Source of the DNA: Streptomyces actinomycinicus
GTDB taxonomy: Bacteria > Actinomycetota > Actinomycetes > Streptomycetales > Streptomycetaceae
Assembly: GCF_016741775.1 (NCBI RefSeq)
Contig: NZ_JAERRK010000001.1
Span: 1-64,000, forward strand
Length of the DNA: 64,000 nt
Direction of reading: 5' to 3'
Made by a program: the position numbers and the translations under genes. Below are positions 18,620 through 27,449 of this stretch, piece after piece (the first letter of the stretch is position 1; every line of letters starts with the position of its first letter). The notes under the pieces were generated by a model. That model made no database searches, was not told where the DNA came from, and saw only the letters and a program-made list of their open reading frames with translations.

Positions 18620-20020
18620 ATGAGCCGTATCGAAGCGCCGCGCGACGAGGCAGCAGGCAACCTCACCGACCGGCTCCTGGCCGGCCTGCCGGCCGAGGCC
18701 GTCCTGACCGACCCCGACGTCACCGCCTCCTACGCCAATGACATGGCGAGCTTCTGCCCGGCGGGCGCCCCCGCCGTCGTCGTGCTGCCCCGCACGGTCG
18801 GACAGGTGCAGCACGTCATGCGCACCGCCACCGAACTGCGGGTGCCGGTGGTCCCGCAGGGCGCCCGCACCGGTCTGTCCGGCGGCGCCAACGCCAGCGA
18901 CGGCTGCATCGTGCTGTCCCTGACCCGGATGGACCGCATCCTGGAGATCAGCCCCGTCGACCGGATCGCCGTGGTCGAACCGGGCGTCGTCAACGCGGCC
19001 CTCTCCCGCGCCGTCGAGGAGCACGGCCTGTACTACCCGCCGGACCCCTCCAGCTGGGAGACCTGCACCATCGGCGGCAACATCGGCACGGCCTCCGGCG
19101 GCCTGTGCTGCGTCAAGTACGGCGTGACCGCCGAGTACGTGCTCGGCCTGGACGTCGTACTCGCCGACGGCCGCCTGATGTCCACCGGCCGCCGCACGGC
19201 CAAGGGCGTCGCGGGCTACGACCTCACCCGGCTCTTCGTGGGCTCCGAGGGCTCGCTCGGCATCGTGGTCCGGGCGGTGCTGGCGCTGAAGCCCAAGCCG
19301 CCGCAGCAGCTGGTCGTGGCCGCCGAGTTCGCCTCCGCTGCCGCCGCCTGCGACGCCGTCTGCCGCATCATGGCGGGGGGACACGTCCCCTCCCTCCTCG
19401 AACTGATGGACCGTACGACCGTCAAGGCCGTCAACGACCTCGCCCGCATGGGTCTGCCGGAGACCACCGAGGCGCTGCTGCTGGCCGCCTTCGACACCCC
19501 GGACCCCGCCGCCGACCTCGCCGCGGTCGGCGCCCTGTGCGAGGCGGCCGGTGCCACCCAGGTCGTGCCCGCCGAGGACGCCGCCGAGTCCGAACTGCTC
19601 CTCCAGGCCCGGCGGCTCTCGCTGACCGCGCTGGAGGCGGTCAAGGGCACGACGATGATCGACGACGTGTGCGTGCCCCGGTCGCAGCTCGGCGCCATGC
19701 TGGAGGGCGTCGAGCGGATCGCCGCCAAGTACGACCTCACCATCGGCCTGTGCGCGCACGCCGGGGACGGCAACACCCACCCCACGGTGTGCTTCGACGC
19801 GCACGACCCCGACGAGTCCCGGCGGGCCCGCGAGTCCTTCGACGAGATCATGGCCCTCGGCCTGGAACTCGGCGGCACCATCACCGGCGAACACGGTGTC
19901 GGCGTGCTGAAGAAGGAGTGGCTGGCCCGCGAGATCGGCCCGGTCGGGGTGGAGATGCAGCGGGCGGTGAAGCAGGTCTTCGACCCGCTGGGCATCCTCA
20001 ACCCCGGCAAGCTCTTCTGA
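18620..20020 (+). CDS. FAD-linked 2-hydroxy-acid dehydrogenase, GlcD type
   Basis: A 466-residue flavoprotein of the FAD-binding-4/FAD-oxidase-C family. The N-terminal FAD domain shows VVLPRTVGQVQHVM, VPQGARTGLSGG and the later IGGNIGTASGGLCCVKYG. The C-terminal domain has the metal-binding HAGDGNTHP and ends in GTITGEHGVGVLKKEWL and FDPLGILNPGKLF. Such enzymes oxidise glycolate, D-lactate or D-2-hydroxyglutarate. No GlcE or GlcF partner gene is adjacent, so a single-subunit D-lactate/2-hydroxyacid dehydrogenase is the safer name. The ATG at 18620 follows closely on a GTG at 18614 and lacks a ribosome site. Confidence 0.88.
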   Translation: MSRIEAPRDEAAGNLTDRLLAGLPAEAVLTDPDVTASYANDMASFCPAGAPAVVVLPRTVGQVQHVMRTATELRVPVVPQGARTGLSGGANASDGCIVLSLTRMDRILEISPVDRIAVVEPGVVNAALSRAVEEHGLYYPPDPSSWETCTIGGNIGTASGGLCCVKYGVTAEYVLGLDVVLADGRLMSTGRRTAKGVAGYDLTRLFVGSEGSLGIVVRAVLALKPKPPQQLVVAAEFASAAAACDAVCRIMAGGHVPSLLELMDRTTVKAVNDLARMGLPETTEALLLAAFDTPDPAADLAAVGALCEAAGATQVVPAEDAAESELLLQARRLSLTALEAVKGTTMIDDVCVPRSQLGAMLEGVERIAAKYDLTIGLCAHAGDGNTHPTVCFDAHDPDESRRARESFDEIMALGLELGGTITGEHGVGVLKKEWLAREIGPVGVEMQRAVKQVFDPLGILNPGKLF

Positions 20021-20034
20021 GTGCCCGGCCGGGG

Positions 20035-20448
20035 TCACCGGGCGAGCAGCTGGTCGAGCGCGTCGTCGATGCCCAGCTGCCCGCCCTCCGTCCCCGGCGG
20101 CACCAGACGCAGCGTGCGCTCCAGCCAGGCCGAGACCTGCGGCACCGGCGCCTCCAGCAGCGCGTCGCCCTCGGGTGAACTCAGCGCCATCAGTACGACG
20201 CCGTGCCCCTCGGCCTTGGCCGGCCACACCCGCACGTCCCCGTTCCCGCACGGCCGGAACACCCCCTCCACCAGCAGCTCGCGGGCGAACGTCCAGTCGA
20301 CGGGGTGCTCGGAGTTGATGTGGAAGGAGATGTGGACGGCGTAGGGGTCGTCGGAGCGGTAGCCGAGCCGGGCCGGGACCGGGACGCTGCGCTCCGGCGA
20401 CAGAATCAGCCTCAGCTCCAGTTCCCGCTCCACCACGGTGTGCTGCAT
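20035..20448 (-). CDS. ssgG: SsgA-like sporulation/cell-division protein, probable SsgG
   Basis: A 137-residue member of the SsgA-like proteins, a family confined to sporulating actinobacteria. Family signatures are PVPARLGYRSDDPYAV, WTFARELLVEGV, GDVRVWPAKAEGHGVVL and ALSSPEGDALLEAP. The assignment to SsgG rests on the neighbourhood (GlcD-type oxidase and hpd), which matches ssgG in S. coelicolor as I recall it. SsgG helps place sporulation septa; mutants there skip some septa and form oversized spores. A strong AAGGGAG ribosome site precedes ATG 20448. It converges on the FAD oxidase gene with a 14-nt gap. Confidence 0.83.
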   Translation of the reverse strand: MQHTVVERELELRLILSPERSVPVPARLGYRSDDPYAVHISFHINSEHPVDWTFARELLVEGVFRPCGNGDVRVWPAKAEGHGVVLMALSSPEGDALLEAPVPQVSAWLERTLRLVPPGTEGGQLGIDDALDQLLAR

Positions 20449-20683
20449 GACCTGTGTCTCCCTTCGGTTCGGGGCCGCTCGGAACGGGCCCGCACGGGTG
20501 GAGAGCGGGCCGGGGCCGTGCCATTACGCGGGTTCGGGGATTTTCTTTTCGCGGGCCCGTGACACCGTGGTGCCGTGTTGCCCGGAAAGGGGCGGGTCCG
20601 GCGGGACTGGCGGTGGGGCATGCCCGCGTCTGATAGATGTGGAGGCCCCCATCCCACCCCCGAGCAGATACGGGACGACGGAC

Positions 20684-22324
20684 ATGAGCGCCCCAACCCC
20701 GGCCCCAGGTGACGACCGGCCCCGCGAGGGCTACTACCCGGACCCGTCCATCCCCGGTTACGTCCGGTACTGGAACGGCGCCTCCTGGGTGCCCGGCACC
20801 AGCCGCCCGGCGCCGCAGGACGGCGAGCCGCTCACCCCGCCCCCGGGCGTCCGGCCCGCGCCCCCGTCCGTGGAGGAGACGGGCCCCCACTTCTTCGACG
20901 AGGACCCGGCCGACCCGCTCCGGCAGGACCCTGCCGCCCAGCAGGGGCACCCCGGCCGGTCCGGCGAGTGGGCGCAGCAGGGCCGTTCCGCCCAGGCGGC
21001 CCAGGGCGGCCAGGGTGCGCAGTGGGCTCCGGCGGGCGGGGCCTGGCCGGCCGACCCCCGGGTGCCGGCGGACTCGCCGGGCCACTCCGAGGGCCGTGCC
21101 ACCAGCCGCACCGACGGCACCGCGACGATCCCCCCGGCGGAGAGCGACGCCCCGGACCCCGGCACCTTCATCTTCCGGCGGCCGATCCCGGGCCCCGCGG
21201 CCCGCACCGACGACGGCACGATGACCTTCCGGCCGGTTCCGCCCGGGCCGTCCGGCGGGGGCGGCCCCTCCGGTGCCGAGGGCACTCCGCCCGGCGGGTC
21301 CGGCCCGGCCGGCTTCGGCGCGCAGGGACCGGTCGGCGCGCCCTCCCCGTCGTCCGCGGGTCCGTCGGCCGCCGCCCCGCCGTCCTCCGCCCCGGCCGGG
21401 AACCCCGGCTTCGGTGCCGGCAAGGCGGCCGCGGCCCGCGCCACCACGCCGGCTCCCCGGGCTCCCGAGGCACCGGCCGACGCTGCGGGGACGCCCCACG
21501 TACCGAAGCCCGCGCCGGCCCCGCACGGCGGACAGCCCTCACCGGCCGCCGCCACCCCGTCCGTGCCCCAGCAGGCGGGACCCCAGCAGGCGGGACCGCG
21601 GCCGGCCGGATTCCAGCAGCCGGGACTTCCGCAGCCGGGACTTCAGCAGCCGGGACTTCAGCAGGCCGGAGCCCAGCAGGCCGCTGCTTCCGCCACCCCC
21701 TTGACCAGCGGCCCCGGTGGCGGCCAGGCCTCGTGGGCGCAGCAGGTGCACCGGCTGGCCGGCGGCGGCGACGAGCAGCCGGTGGCGCCGTGGAAGCCAC
21801 CGGTGGAGGACCCGTTCCAGGCCGCGGCACGCCGGCAGGCCGCCGCCAGGCCCGCCGGACTCGGCAGGCGGCTCGCGGCCCGGCTGATCGACGTGCTCGC
21901 CGTGGGCGCGCTGACCGCCGCCGCTGCCGTCCCGCTCGGCATCCGCGCCGTGGACCACGTCCAGGAGAAGATCGACGCGGCCCGGCTGTCCGGCCGCGAG
22001 GTCACCGTCTGGCTGCTCGACGGCACCACCGGCACCAGCCTCGGCATCGTCCTCGCCGTCCTGCTCCTGGCCGGCGTGCTCTGCGAGGTGCTGCCCACCG
22101 TCAAGTGGGGCCGGACCCTCGGCAAGAAGCTGTGCGGCCTGGAGGTCCGCGACATCGAGGCGCACGAGCCGCCGACGTTCGGCCCGGCGCTGCGCCGCTG
22201 GCTGGTGTTCAGCGTGCCGGGGCTGCTCGGCATCGGGCTCGTGGGCGTGCTGTGGTGCCTGTTCGACCGGCCCTGGCGTCAGTGCTGGCACGACAAGGCG
22301 GCCCACACGTTCGTCGCGGGCTGA
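20684..22324 (+). CDS. DUF2510-RDD membrane protein with a long disordered linker
   Basis: A 546-residue protein. Residues 13-38 form a DUF2510 motif (GYYPDPSIPGYVRYWNGASW). About 320 residues of Pro/Ala/Gly/Gln-rich low-complexity sequence follow, including short QQPGLQQAG-type repeats. The C-terminal 150 residues form an RDD domain with the initial Arg in RRLAARLIDVLAVG, the Asp-containing helices and KWGRTLGKKLCGLEV. RDD proteins are poorly characterised membrane proteins, some implicated in ion transport. ATG 20684 is chosen as the start of the DUF2510 part. A second RDD gene follows 101 nt downstream. Confidence 0.85.
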   Translation: MSAPTPAPGDDRPREGYYPDPSIPGYVRYWNGASWVPGTSRPAPQDGEPLTPPPGVRPAPPSVEETGPHFFDEDPADPLRQDPAAQQGHPGRSGEWAQQGRSAQAAQGGQGAQWAPAGGAWPADPRVPADSPGHSEGRATSRTDGTATIPPAESDAPDPGTFIFRRPIPGPAARTDDGTMTFRPVPPGPSGGGGPSGAEGTPPGGSGPAGFGAQGPVGAPSPSSAGPSAAAPPSSAPAGNPGFGAGKAAAARATTPAPRAPEAPADAAGTPHVPKPAPAPHGGQPSPAAATPSVPQQAGPQQAGPRPAGFQQPGLPQPGLQQPGLQQAGAQQAAASATPLTSGPGGGQASWAQQVHRLAGGGDEQPVAPWKPPVEDPFQAAARRQAAARPAGLGRRLAARLIDVLAVGALTAAAAVPLGIRAVDHVQEKIDAARLSGREVTVWLLDGTTGTSLGIVLAVLLLAGVLCEVLPTVKWGRTLGKKLCGLEVRDIEAHEPPTFGPALRRWLVFSVPGLLGIGLVGVLWCLFDRPWRQCWHDKAAHTFVAG

Positions 22325-22425
22325 CGCCGGGCGCCGCGGCGCCGGGCTGACGCCGGGCGCTGCGGCGTACTCCGTACGGCCGCCCGCGGGATGCGGAACC
22401 GGGGTACCCGGGTTCCACTCGGGCC

Positions 22426-23214
22426 ATGAGCAGCGAACCGCCCCCCGGCTCCGGAGAGCAGCCACCGGAGGACGACCCGTTCCGGAAGCGGCCCCCGTCG
22501 GAGCAGGGGCCGGGCTCGCCGTACGACACCCCGACCGGCGGCACCGAACCGCCCCCGACCGGCGGCACCGAACCGCCCCCGCCCGGCGGCACCGAACCGC
22601 CCCGGTACGGCGGCGGTCCGTACGGTGGCGGTGGCCCACCGGGCGGTTCGCCGTACGGTGATTCCCCGTACGGCGGGGGTCCCGGCGCCCCCTATCCGGG
22701 CGGCCCGTACGGGGCCGGCGGTCCCCAGGGCGGTGGTTATCCCGGTGACCCGCTGGCCGGCATGCCGCCGCTCGCCGACACCGGCCGGCGCATCGTCGCC
22801 CGGCTCATCGACCTGATCCTGGTCGGCATCGTCGCGTTCCTGGTCCTCGTGCCGCTGTGGCTGTCGGTGAGCGAATCCGACACCGACCTGGTCGTGACCG
22901 GGAAGGGCTTCGTGGTCACGGTGGTGAGCACGGTGCTCTACGTCGCCTACGACACCCTCACCACCGCCAAGTGGGGGCGGACGCTGGGCAAGAAGCTGCT
23001 GAGCCTGCGGGTGGCCAACCTGACCGACGGTTCCACCCCCACCGCGCGGACCTCGTTCGTGCGCGCCCTCGTGCTGTGGGGCCCGTCCGTCGTGCCCTGC
23101 TGCTTCTTCAGCCTGTGGTGGATCGTCTCGTCGGCCTGGAGCTTCTTCGACAAGCCGTACAAGCAAGGCATCCACGACAAGGCTGCCAGGACGGTCGTGG
23201 TCAGTACGGGTTGA
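22426..23214 (+). CDS. RDD-family membrane protein
   Basis: A 262-residue protein. The first 110 residues are Gly/Pro/Tyr-rich with tandem TGGTEPPP and PYGGG units, a flexible cytoplasmic tail. The RDD domain then starts at GRRIVARLIDLILVG and includes the conserved KWGRTLGKKLLSLRV segment and a hydrophobic pair of helices. It is a paralogue of the preceding gene product but lacks the DUF2510 motif. The two genes are probably cotranscribed and end at a strong hairpin. Function unknown. Confidence 0.85.
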   Translation: MSSEPPPGSGEQPPEDDPFRKRPPSEQGPGSPYDTPTGGTEPPPTGGTEPPPPGGTEPPRYGGGPYGGGGPPGGSPYGDSPYGGGPGAPYPGGPYGAGGPQGGGYPGDPLAGMPPLADTGRRIVARLIDLILVGIVAFLVLVPLWLSVSESDTDLVVTGKGFVVTVVSTVLYVAYDTLTTAKWGRTLGKKLLSLRVANLTDGSTPTARTSFVRALVLWGPSVVPCCFFSLWWIVSSAWSFFDKPYKQGIHDKAARTVVVSTG

Positions 23215-23224
23215 CCCCGTGCTC

Positions 23225-23261
23225 GAGCGGCGGGCCCGTCACGGTCACGGGCCCGCCGCTC
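23225..23261. terminator. strong bidirectional terminator hairpin
   Basis: A perfect 15-bp stem, with arms 23225-23239 and 23247-23261 around a 7-nt loop, lies between the end of the RDD gene (plus) and the end of a small membrane-protein gene (minus). Confidence 0.8.
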
Positions 23262-23274
23262 ACGCACGAGCCGT

Positions 23275-23511
23275 TCACAGGGTGGTGGGGACCCGTTCGT
23301 TCTCCTGGGCGGTCCCGGCCGGCGCCTCGGCCGCGCGTGGCTTCGGGACCGGCACCGTCATGGCCACCAGCAGCCCGAGTGCGAGTGCGGCGACGGCGAT
23401 GACGGCGATCCCGGTGCCCGAACTCGTCTGGGACAGCAGCAGCATGGCGAGCGTCGAGAAGATCACGGTGCAGGAACCGTAGGCGAGCTGTGCGGCGGTC
23501 GGACGAGGCAT
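23275..23511 (-). CDS. small two-helix membrane protein
   Basis: A 78-residue protein of unknown function. ATG 23511 is taken as start, since codons further upstream in frame encode a basic segment unlike the rest. Two hydrophobic helices are evident (about residues 8-27 and 30-51: FSTLAMLLLSQ and IAVIAVAALALGLLVAMTV), followed by a short Pro/Ala/Glu-rich cytoplasmic tail. Small proteins of this kind are conserved next to the secreted protease in Streptomyces, but no role is known. Confidence 0.65.
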   Translation of the reverse strand: MPRPTAAQLAYGSCTVIFSTLAMLLLSQTSSGTGIAVIAVAALALGLLVAMTVPVPKPRAAEAPAGTAQENERVPTTL

Positions 23512-23695
23512 GGCAATCGTGTCCTCGGCAGTCTTCGGGTGTGGGATGTGCCGTGGGGCTCTCTTGGCCTGCATGCCCGAGCGGGACGCCGGGTAAGCGT
23601 GACCTAACCCACCGTACCGGGTGCACGGGGGGCGCACGGAGTCACCGCCCCCTCAAGGGGGAGGGCTCCAGCGCCCGTTGAGGACGCGGCTACCT

Positions 23696-23745
23696 GTTCG
23701 TAAAACGAACGCCACCTCCGCATAGTGCACTTGTCCTGCTCAAGT
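23696..23745 (+). promoter_or_regulatory. inverted repeats upstream of the M6 protease gene
   Basis: The 365-nt gap before the protease is less GC-rich than the genes around it and should hold its promoter. It contains a perfect palindrome GTTCGT-AAA-ACGAAC (23696-23710) and a second inverted repeat, ACTTG at 23729 with CAAGT ending at 23745. They are candidate operators for a regulated secreted protease; the binding proteins are unknown. Confidence 0.45.
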
Positions 23746-23876
23746 CAAGGTCTGTCTTTTCTGCTAAACCTCTAGTCAAATGTCGTCACTTGATTACACG
23801 CGTTGATCGTGCGCGCACGGATCCTCCATGACCCGGAACCCCCTGTCCGTGTGCGCGGCGCGGGGGAGGAACTCAA

Positions 23877-26234
23877 GTGACCAGTAGATCCTGGACGTTC
23901 AGATCCGCGGCCATCGGTGTCGCGCTCGCGGCGGCCTCCGCCACGTTCGCCACCTTCGCCGTCGCGGAGGCGAGCCCCCAGTCCCGGTCCGCGGCCGTCA
24001 ACCGGCACGACCCGGCCGGGGTGAAGCAGCAGAAGCACGACCTCGACGGCCCGCTGAGCAAGACGCAGGACGCCCAGCGCGAGGAGGCCCTGAACCAGCT
24101 CATAGCCGGCAAGGCCACCGCGCAGGACCGCAACGGCTCCAAGGTCGTCAAGCTCAAGAGCCGCAAGGGCGAGAGCAAGTACGTCGAGCTGAGCCGGGAG
24201 AAGACCGACAAGATCTTCACGATCCTGGTGGAGTTCGGGAACCAGACCGACCCGAAGTACGGGGGCACGGCCGGCCCGCTGCACAACAAGATAGCCAAGC
24301 CGGACCGCAAGAAGGACAACTCCACGGCCTGGCAGAAGGACTACGGCAAGAAGCACTACCAGGACCTCTACTTCGGGACCGGTAAGAAGACCGAGTCGCT
24401 GAAGAAGTACTACGAGAAGCAGTCCTCGGGCCGCTACTCGGTCTCCGGCGAGGTCACCGACTGGGTCAAGGTCCCGTACAACGAGGCGCGCTACGGCAAC
24501 AACGCCTGCGGTCAGACCAACTGCCCGAGCGTGTGGAACGTCGTCAGCGACGGCCTCAGCTCCTGGGTCGCCCAGCAGAAGAAGGCCGGCAAGTCCGACG
24601 CCGACATCAAGAAGACCCTGGCCAAGTACGACCAGTGGGACCGTTACGACTTCGACGGCGACGGCAACTTCAACGAGCCCGACGGATACGTCGACCACTT
24701 CCAGATCGTGCACGCCGGTGAGGACGAGTCCGCGGGCGGCGGCGCCCAGGGCAAGGACGCGATCTGGGCCCACCGCTGGTACGCCTTCGGCACGGACGCC
24801 GGCGCCACCGGCCCCGAGAACAACAAGCTCGGTGGCACCCAGGTCGGCAACACCGGCGTCTGGGTCGGCGACTACACCATCCAGCCGGAGAACGGCGGCC
24901 TCGGCGTCTTCGCCCACGAGTACGGCCACGACCTCGGTCTGCCGGACGAGTACGACACCGCCGGCGGCGACAACTCCACCGGTTTCTGGACCCTGATGTC
25001 GTCCGGTTCCTGGCTCGGCACGGGCAAGGAGTCCATCGGCGACCTGCCCGGCGACATGAACGCCTGGGACAAGCTGCAGCTGGGCTGGCTGAACTACGAC
25101 ACCGCCAAGGCCGGCAAGCAGTCCACGCACAAGCTGGGCCCCGCCGAGTACAACACCTGGGACAAGCAGGCCCTCCTGGTGACCCTGCCGGACAAGGCCG
25201 TCACCACCACCATCACCCAGCCCGCCGAGGGCGCGAACCAGTGGTGGAGCGGCAGCGGCAACGACCTGAAGAACACGCTGACCCGCTCGGTCGACCTGAC
25301 CGGCAAGTCGTCGGCGAAGCTGGACCTCGACGGCTGGTGGGCCACCGAGGAAGGCTACGACTACGTCTACACCGAGGTGTCGACGGACGGCGGCGCCAAC
25401 TGGACCGCCCTGGACGGCACCGCGGACGGCCAGGCCATCCCGCGTGACGCCAGCGGCAAGCCGGCGCTGACCGGCTTCTCGCAGACGCACAAGAAGCTGT
25501 CGTTCCCGCTGGACGCCTACGCGGGCAAGAAGGTCGACCTGCGCTTCCGTTACGCCACCGACGGCGGTGTCGCGGAGAACGGCTTCACGGCCGACCAGAT
25601 CACCGTGACCGCCGACGGCACCCCGGTCTTCTCGGACAACGCCGAGACGCCGGACGCCGCTTGGACCGCGAACGGCTTCTCCCGCATCGGCGCGTCCTTC
25701 ACCAAGGACTACAAGCAGTACTACATCGCCGAGAACCGCCAGTACCAGTCGTACGACAAGACCCTCAAGGTCGGCCCGTACAACTTCGGTTTCGCCTCGC
25801 GCCCGGACTGGGTGGAGCACTACCCGTACCAGAACGGCCTGCTGATCTGGAAGTGGGACACCTCCCAGGCGGACGACAACACCAACGAGACCAACGGCCA
25901 CCCGGGCACCGGTCTGATCCTGCCGGTCGACTCGCACTGGAAGGCGCTGAAGTGGGCCGACGGCACGCTGCTGCGCAACCGCGTCCAGGCGTACGACTCC
26001 CCGTTCAGCCTCTACGGCACGGACGGCATCACCCTGCACAAGGCCGACGTCGCGCTGAAGATCAAGGGCTCGAAGGGTGTCTCGGTCTTCAACGACCACA
26101 CCAGCACCTACTACGACCCGTCGAACCCGACGGGCGGGGTGAAGGTCACTGACACCAACACCAAGATCACGATCGTCAAGGAGGCCAAGGACGGCTCGAC
26201 GATCTCGCTCAAGGTCGGTCCCGCGGTCAAGTAG
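23877..26234 (+). CDS. secreted immune-inhibitor-A-type (M6) metalloprotease
   Basis: A 785-residue exported zinc protease. A GTG start follows GGGGGAGGA. The N-terminus (SRSWTFRSAAIGVALAAAS) is a signal peptide, probably cleaved near EASPQ. A propeptide-like region precedes the M6 catalytic domain, whose zinc motif HEYGHDLGLPDEYD starts at His347, with Glu348 as base. Downstream beta-sandwich segments such as LDLDGWWATEEGYDYVYTEV resemble the MAM/jelly-roll part of InhA. The Bacillus protein degrades antibacterial peptides; in Streptomyces a role in extracellular protein turnover during development is plausible. The gene ends in a perfect hairpin. Confidence 0.92.
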   Translation: MTSRSWTFRSAAIGVALAAASATFATFAVAEASPQSRSAAVNRHDPAGVKQQKHDLDGPLSKTQDAQREEALNQLIAGKATAQDRNGSKVVKLKSRKGESKYVELSREKTDKIFTILVEFGNQTDPKYGGTAGPLHNKIAKPDRKKDNSTAWQKDYGKKHYQDLYFGTGKKTESLKKYYEKQSSGRYSVSGEVTDWVKVPYNEARYGNNACGQTNCPSVWNVVSDGLSSWVAQQKKAGKSDADIKKTLAKYDQWDRYDFDGDGNFNEPDGYVDHFQIVHAGEDESAGGGAQGKDAIWAHRWYAFGTDAGATGPENNKLGGTQVGNTGVWVGDYTIQPENGGLGVFAHEYGHDLGLPDEYDTAGGDNSTGFWTLMSSGSWLGTGKESIGDLPGDMNAWDKLQLGWLNYDTAKAGKQSTHKLGPAEYNTWDKQALLVTLPDKAVTTTITQPAEGANQWWSGSGNDLKNTLTRSVDLTGKSSAKLDLDGWWATEEGYDYVYTEVSTDGGANWTALDGTADGQAIPRDASGKPALTGFSQTHKKLSFPLDAYAGKKVDLRFRYATDGGVAENGFTADQITVTADGTPVFSDNAETPDAAWTANGFSRIGASFTKDYKQYYIAENRQYQSYDKTLKVGPYNFGFASRPDWVEHYPYQNGLLIWKWDTSQADDNTNETNGHPGTGLILPVDSHWKALKWADGTLLRNRVQAYDSPFSLYGTDGITLHKADVALKIKGSKGVSVFNDHTSTYYDPSNPTGGVKVTDTNTKITIVKEAKDGSTISLKVGPAVK

Positions 26235-26260
26235 TTCTTAAAACCGCAGGTCAGAAGCGT

Positions 26261-26294
26261 ATCGGCGGCAACCCCTTGGCGGGTTGCCGCCGAT
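26261..26294 (+). terminator. terminator of the M6 protease gene
   Basis: Arms at 26261-26274 and 26281-26294 form a perfect 14-bp stem with a 6-nt loop (CTTGGC), followed by CGTGTTT. It lies 27 nt after the protease stop codon. Confidence 0.85.
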
Positions 26295-26355
26295 CGTGTT
26301 TAGGTGCGTCCTGTGGACCGCTTATTGACACCGACCGGAACGGGGATGTGACCGC

Positions 26356-26688
26356 ATGGCCGCAGGAGGCTTCTGCAAGCTGCCGAACGGCACGGTGGTG
26401 GTGGCGTTGAACCTGCCGAGTCCGGCCGGCGGACCGGCCGGGGTGCGGGTGCTCGTGCACGCCCAGAACCGGGCCCGTGCCCTGACCCGGCTGCGCAACC
26501 TGGGGCTGCGCGCGGTGTACCTGCGGGGCAACGCGGAGCCTCCGACGCCGGACGAGATCACGGCGGTGCTGCACCATCCCGACGGGCTGATATGGCGCAC
26601 GGCCCCGGACAACGGTGTCACCGTGACGGAGCTGTGGCATCCCATCCGGGCGCTCCTGCGCAGACCGCCGGTGGTGCAGCAGGGGTGA
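26356..26688 (+). CDS. conserved hypothetical protein
   Basis: A 110-residue soluble protein I do not recognise beyond its being conserved in Streptomyces at this place. It has no signal peptide or membrane segment. The sequence alternates short beta-like stretches (TVVVALNL, VRVLVHAQ) with a basic helix (NRARALTRLRNLG) and ends in a basic, proline-containing tail, suggesting a small alpha/beta fold. It stands alone between the protease terminator and the convergent pncA gene. Confidence 0.65.
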   Translation: MAAGGFCKLPNGTVVVALNLPSPAGGPAGVRVLVHAQNRARALTRLRNLGLRAVYLRGNAEPPTPDEITAVLHHPDGLIWRTAPDNGVTVTELWHPIRALLRRPPVVQQG

Positions 26689-26760
26689 CGTGCCGGCGAG
26701 GGCCGGAGGCGCGGGTACGCCGGCCGCGCCCCCGGGCCGGCCTCGCCTCCGGGGGTTCCG

Positions 26761-27354
26761 CTAGCCGCTGACGACGGGCTTGCCCGTCACTTCCACGCCG
26801 GCTGCCCTCAGCTCCTCCAGGGCCCGCTCGGTGGTCCCTGCCGCCACTCCGGCCGTCAGGTCGAGCAGCACGTGGGTGCGGAAGCCCTCCCTCGCCGCGT
26901 CCAGGGCCGTGGCCCGCACACAGTGGTCCGTGGCGATCCCGACGATGTCCACCTCGCTGATCTCCCGGGCGCGGAGCCATTCGGCCAGCGGGGTGCCGTT
27001 CTCGTCGCTGCCCTCGAAGCCGCTGTACGCCGCCGAGTACTCGCCCTTGGAGAACACCGCGTCCACCGCGCCGGAGGCGACCGCGGGGGCGAAGTTCGGG
27101 TGGAAGCCCACGCCCTCCGTGCCCGCGACGCAGTGCGCGGGCCAGGAGCGGACGTAGTCGGGGTTGTCCGCGAAGTGGCCGCCGGGCGCGATGTGGTGGT
27201 CGCGGGTGGCCACCACGTGCCGGTACCCCGTGCCCGCCGCCTGACCGATCAGCTCGGTGACGGCCGCGGCGACGTCCGCACCGCCGGCCACCGCGAGGCT
27301 GCCCCCCTCGCAGAAGTCGTTCTGCACGTCTACGACGATCAAGGCGCGGCGCAT
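26761..27354 (-). CDS. pncA: nicotinamidase / pyrazinamidase
   Basis: A 197-residue cysteine hydrolase of the isochorismatase fold that converts nicotinamide to nicotinate for NAD salvage. The catalytic triad is visible: Asp9 (LIVVDVQNDF), Lys103 (FSKGEYSAAY) and Cys145 (IATDHCVRATA). The metal site is Asp52, His54 and His60 in TRDHHIAPGGH. ATG 27354 is chosen because the family starts directly at the first strand. The next enzyme of the pathway, pncB, lies 95 nt upstream on the same strand, so the two probably form an operon. Confidence 0.93.
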   Translation of the reverse strand: MRRALIVVDVQNDFCEGGSLAVAGGADVAAAVTELIGQAAGTGYRHVVATRDHHIAPGGHFADNPDYVRSWPAHCVAGTEGVGFHPNFAPAVASGAVDAVFSKGEYSAAYSGFEGSDENGTPLAEWLRAREISEVDIVGIATDHCVRATALDAAREGFRTHVLLDLTAGVAAGTTERALEELRAAGVEVTGKPVVSG

Positions 27355-27449
27355 GGTGAGTGTCCTTCGACTGAGGGTCAAGTAACTGAGCCTAGAGAAT
27401 TCCGGGCTCCCGCGGGAGGGGGCGTCGAGGGGCGGACGGTGGTCCCGCT

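Noticed and set aside
18527..21526. A 999-codon minus-strand open frame
   Set aside because: It spans the FAD oxidase, ssgG and the RDD gene in other frames; composition is Arg/Gly-rich and no motif is seen.
23772..26099. A 775-codon minus-strand open frame opposite the M6 protease
   Set aside because: The plus strand encodes a complete protease with signal peptide and HExxH; the antisense is Val/Leu-rich noise.
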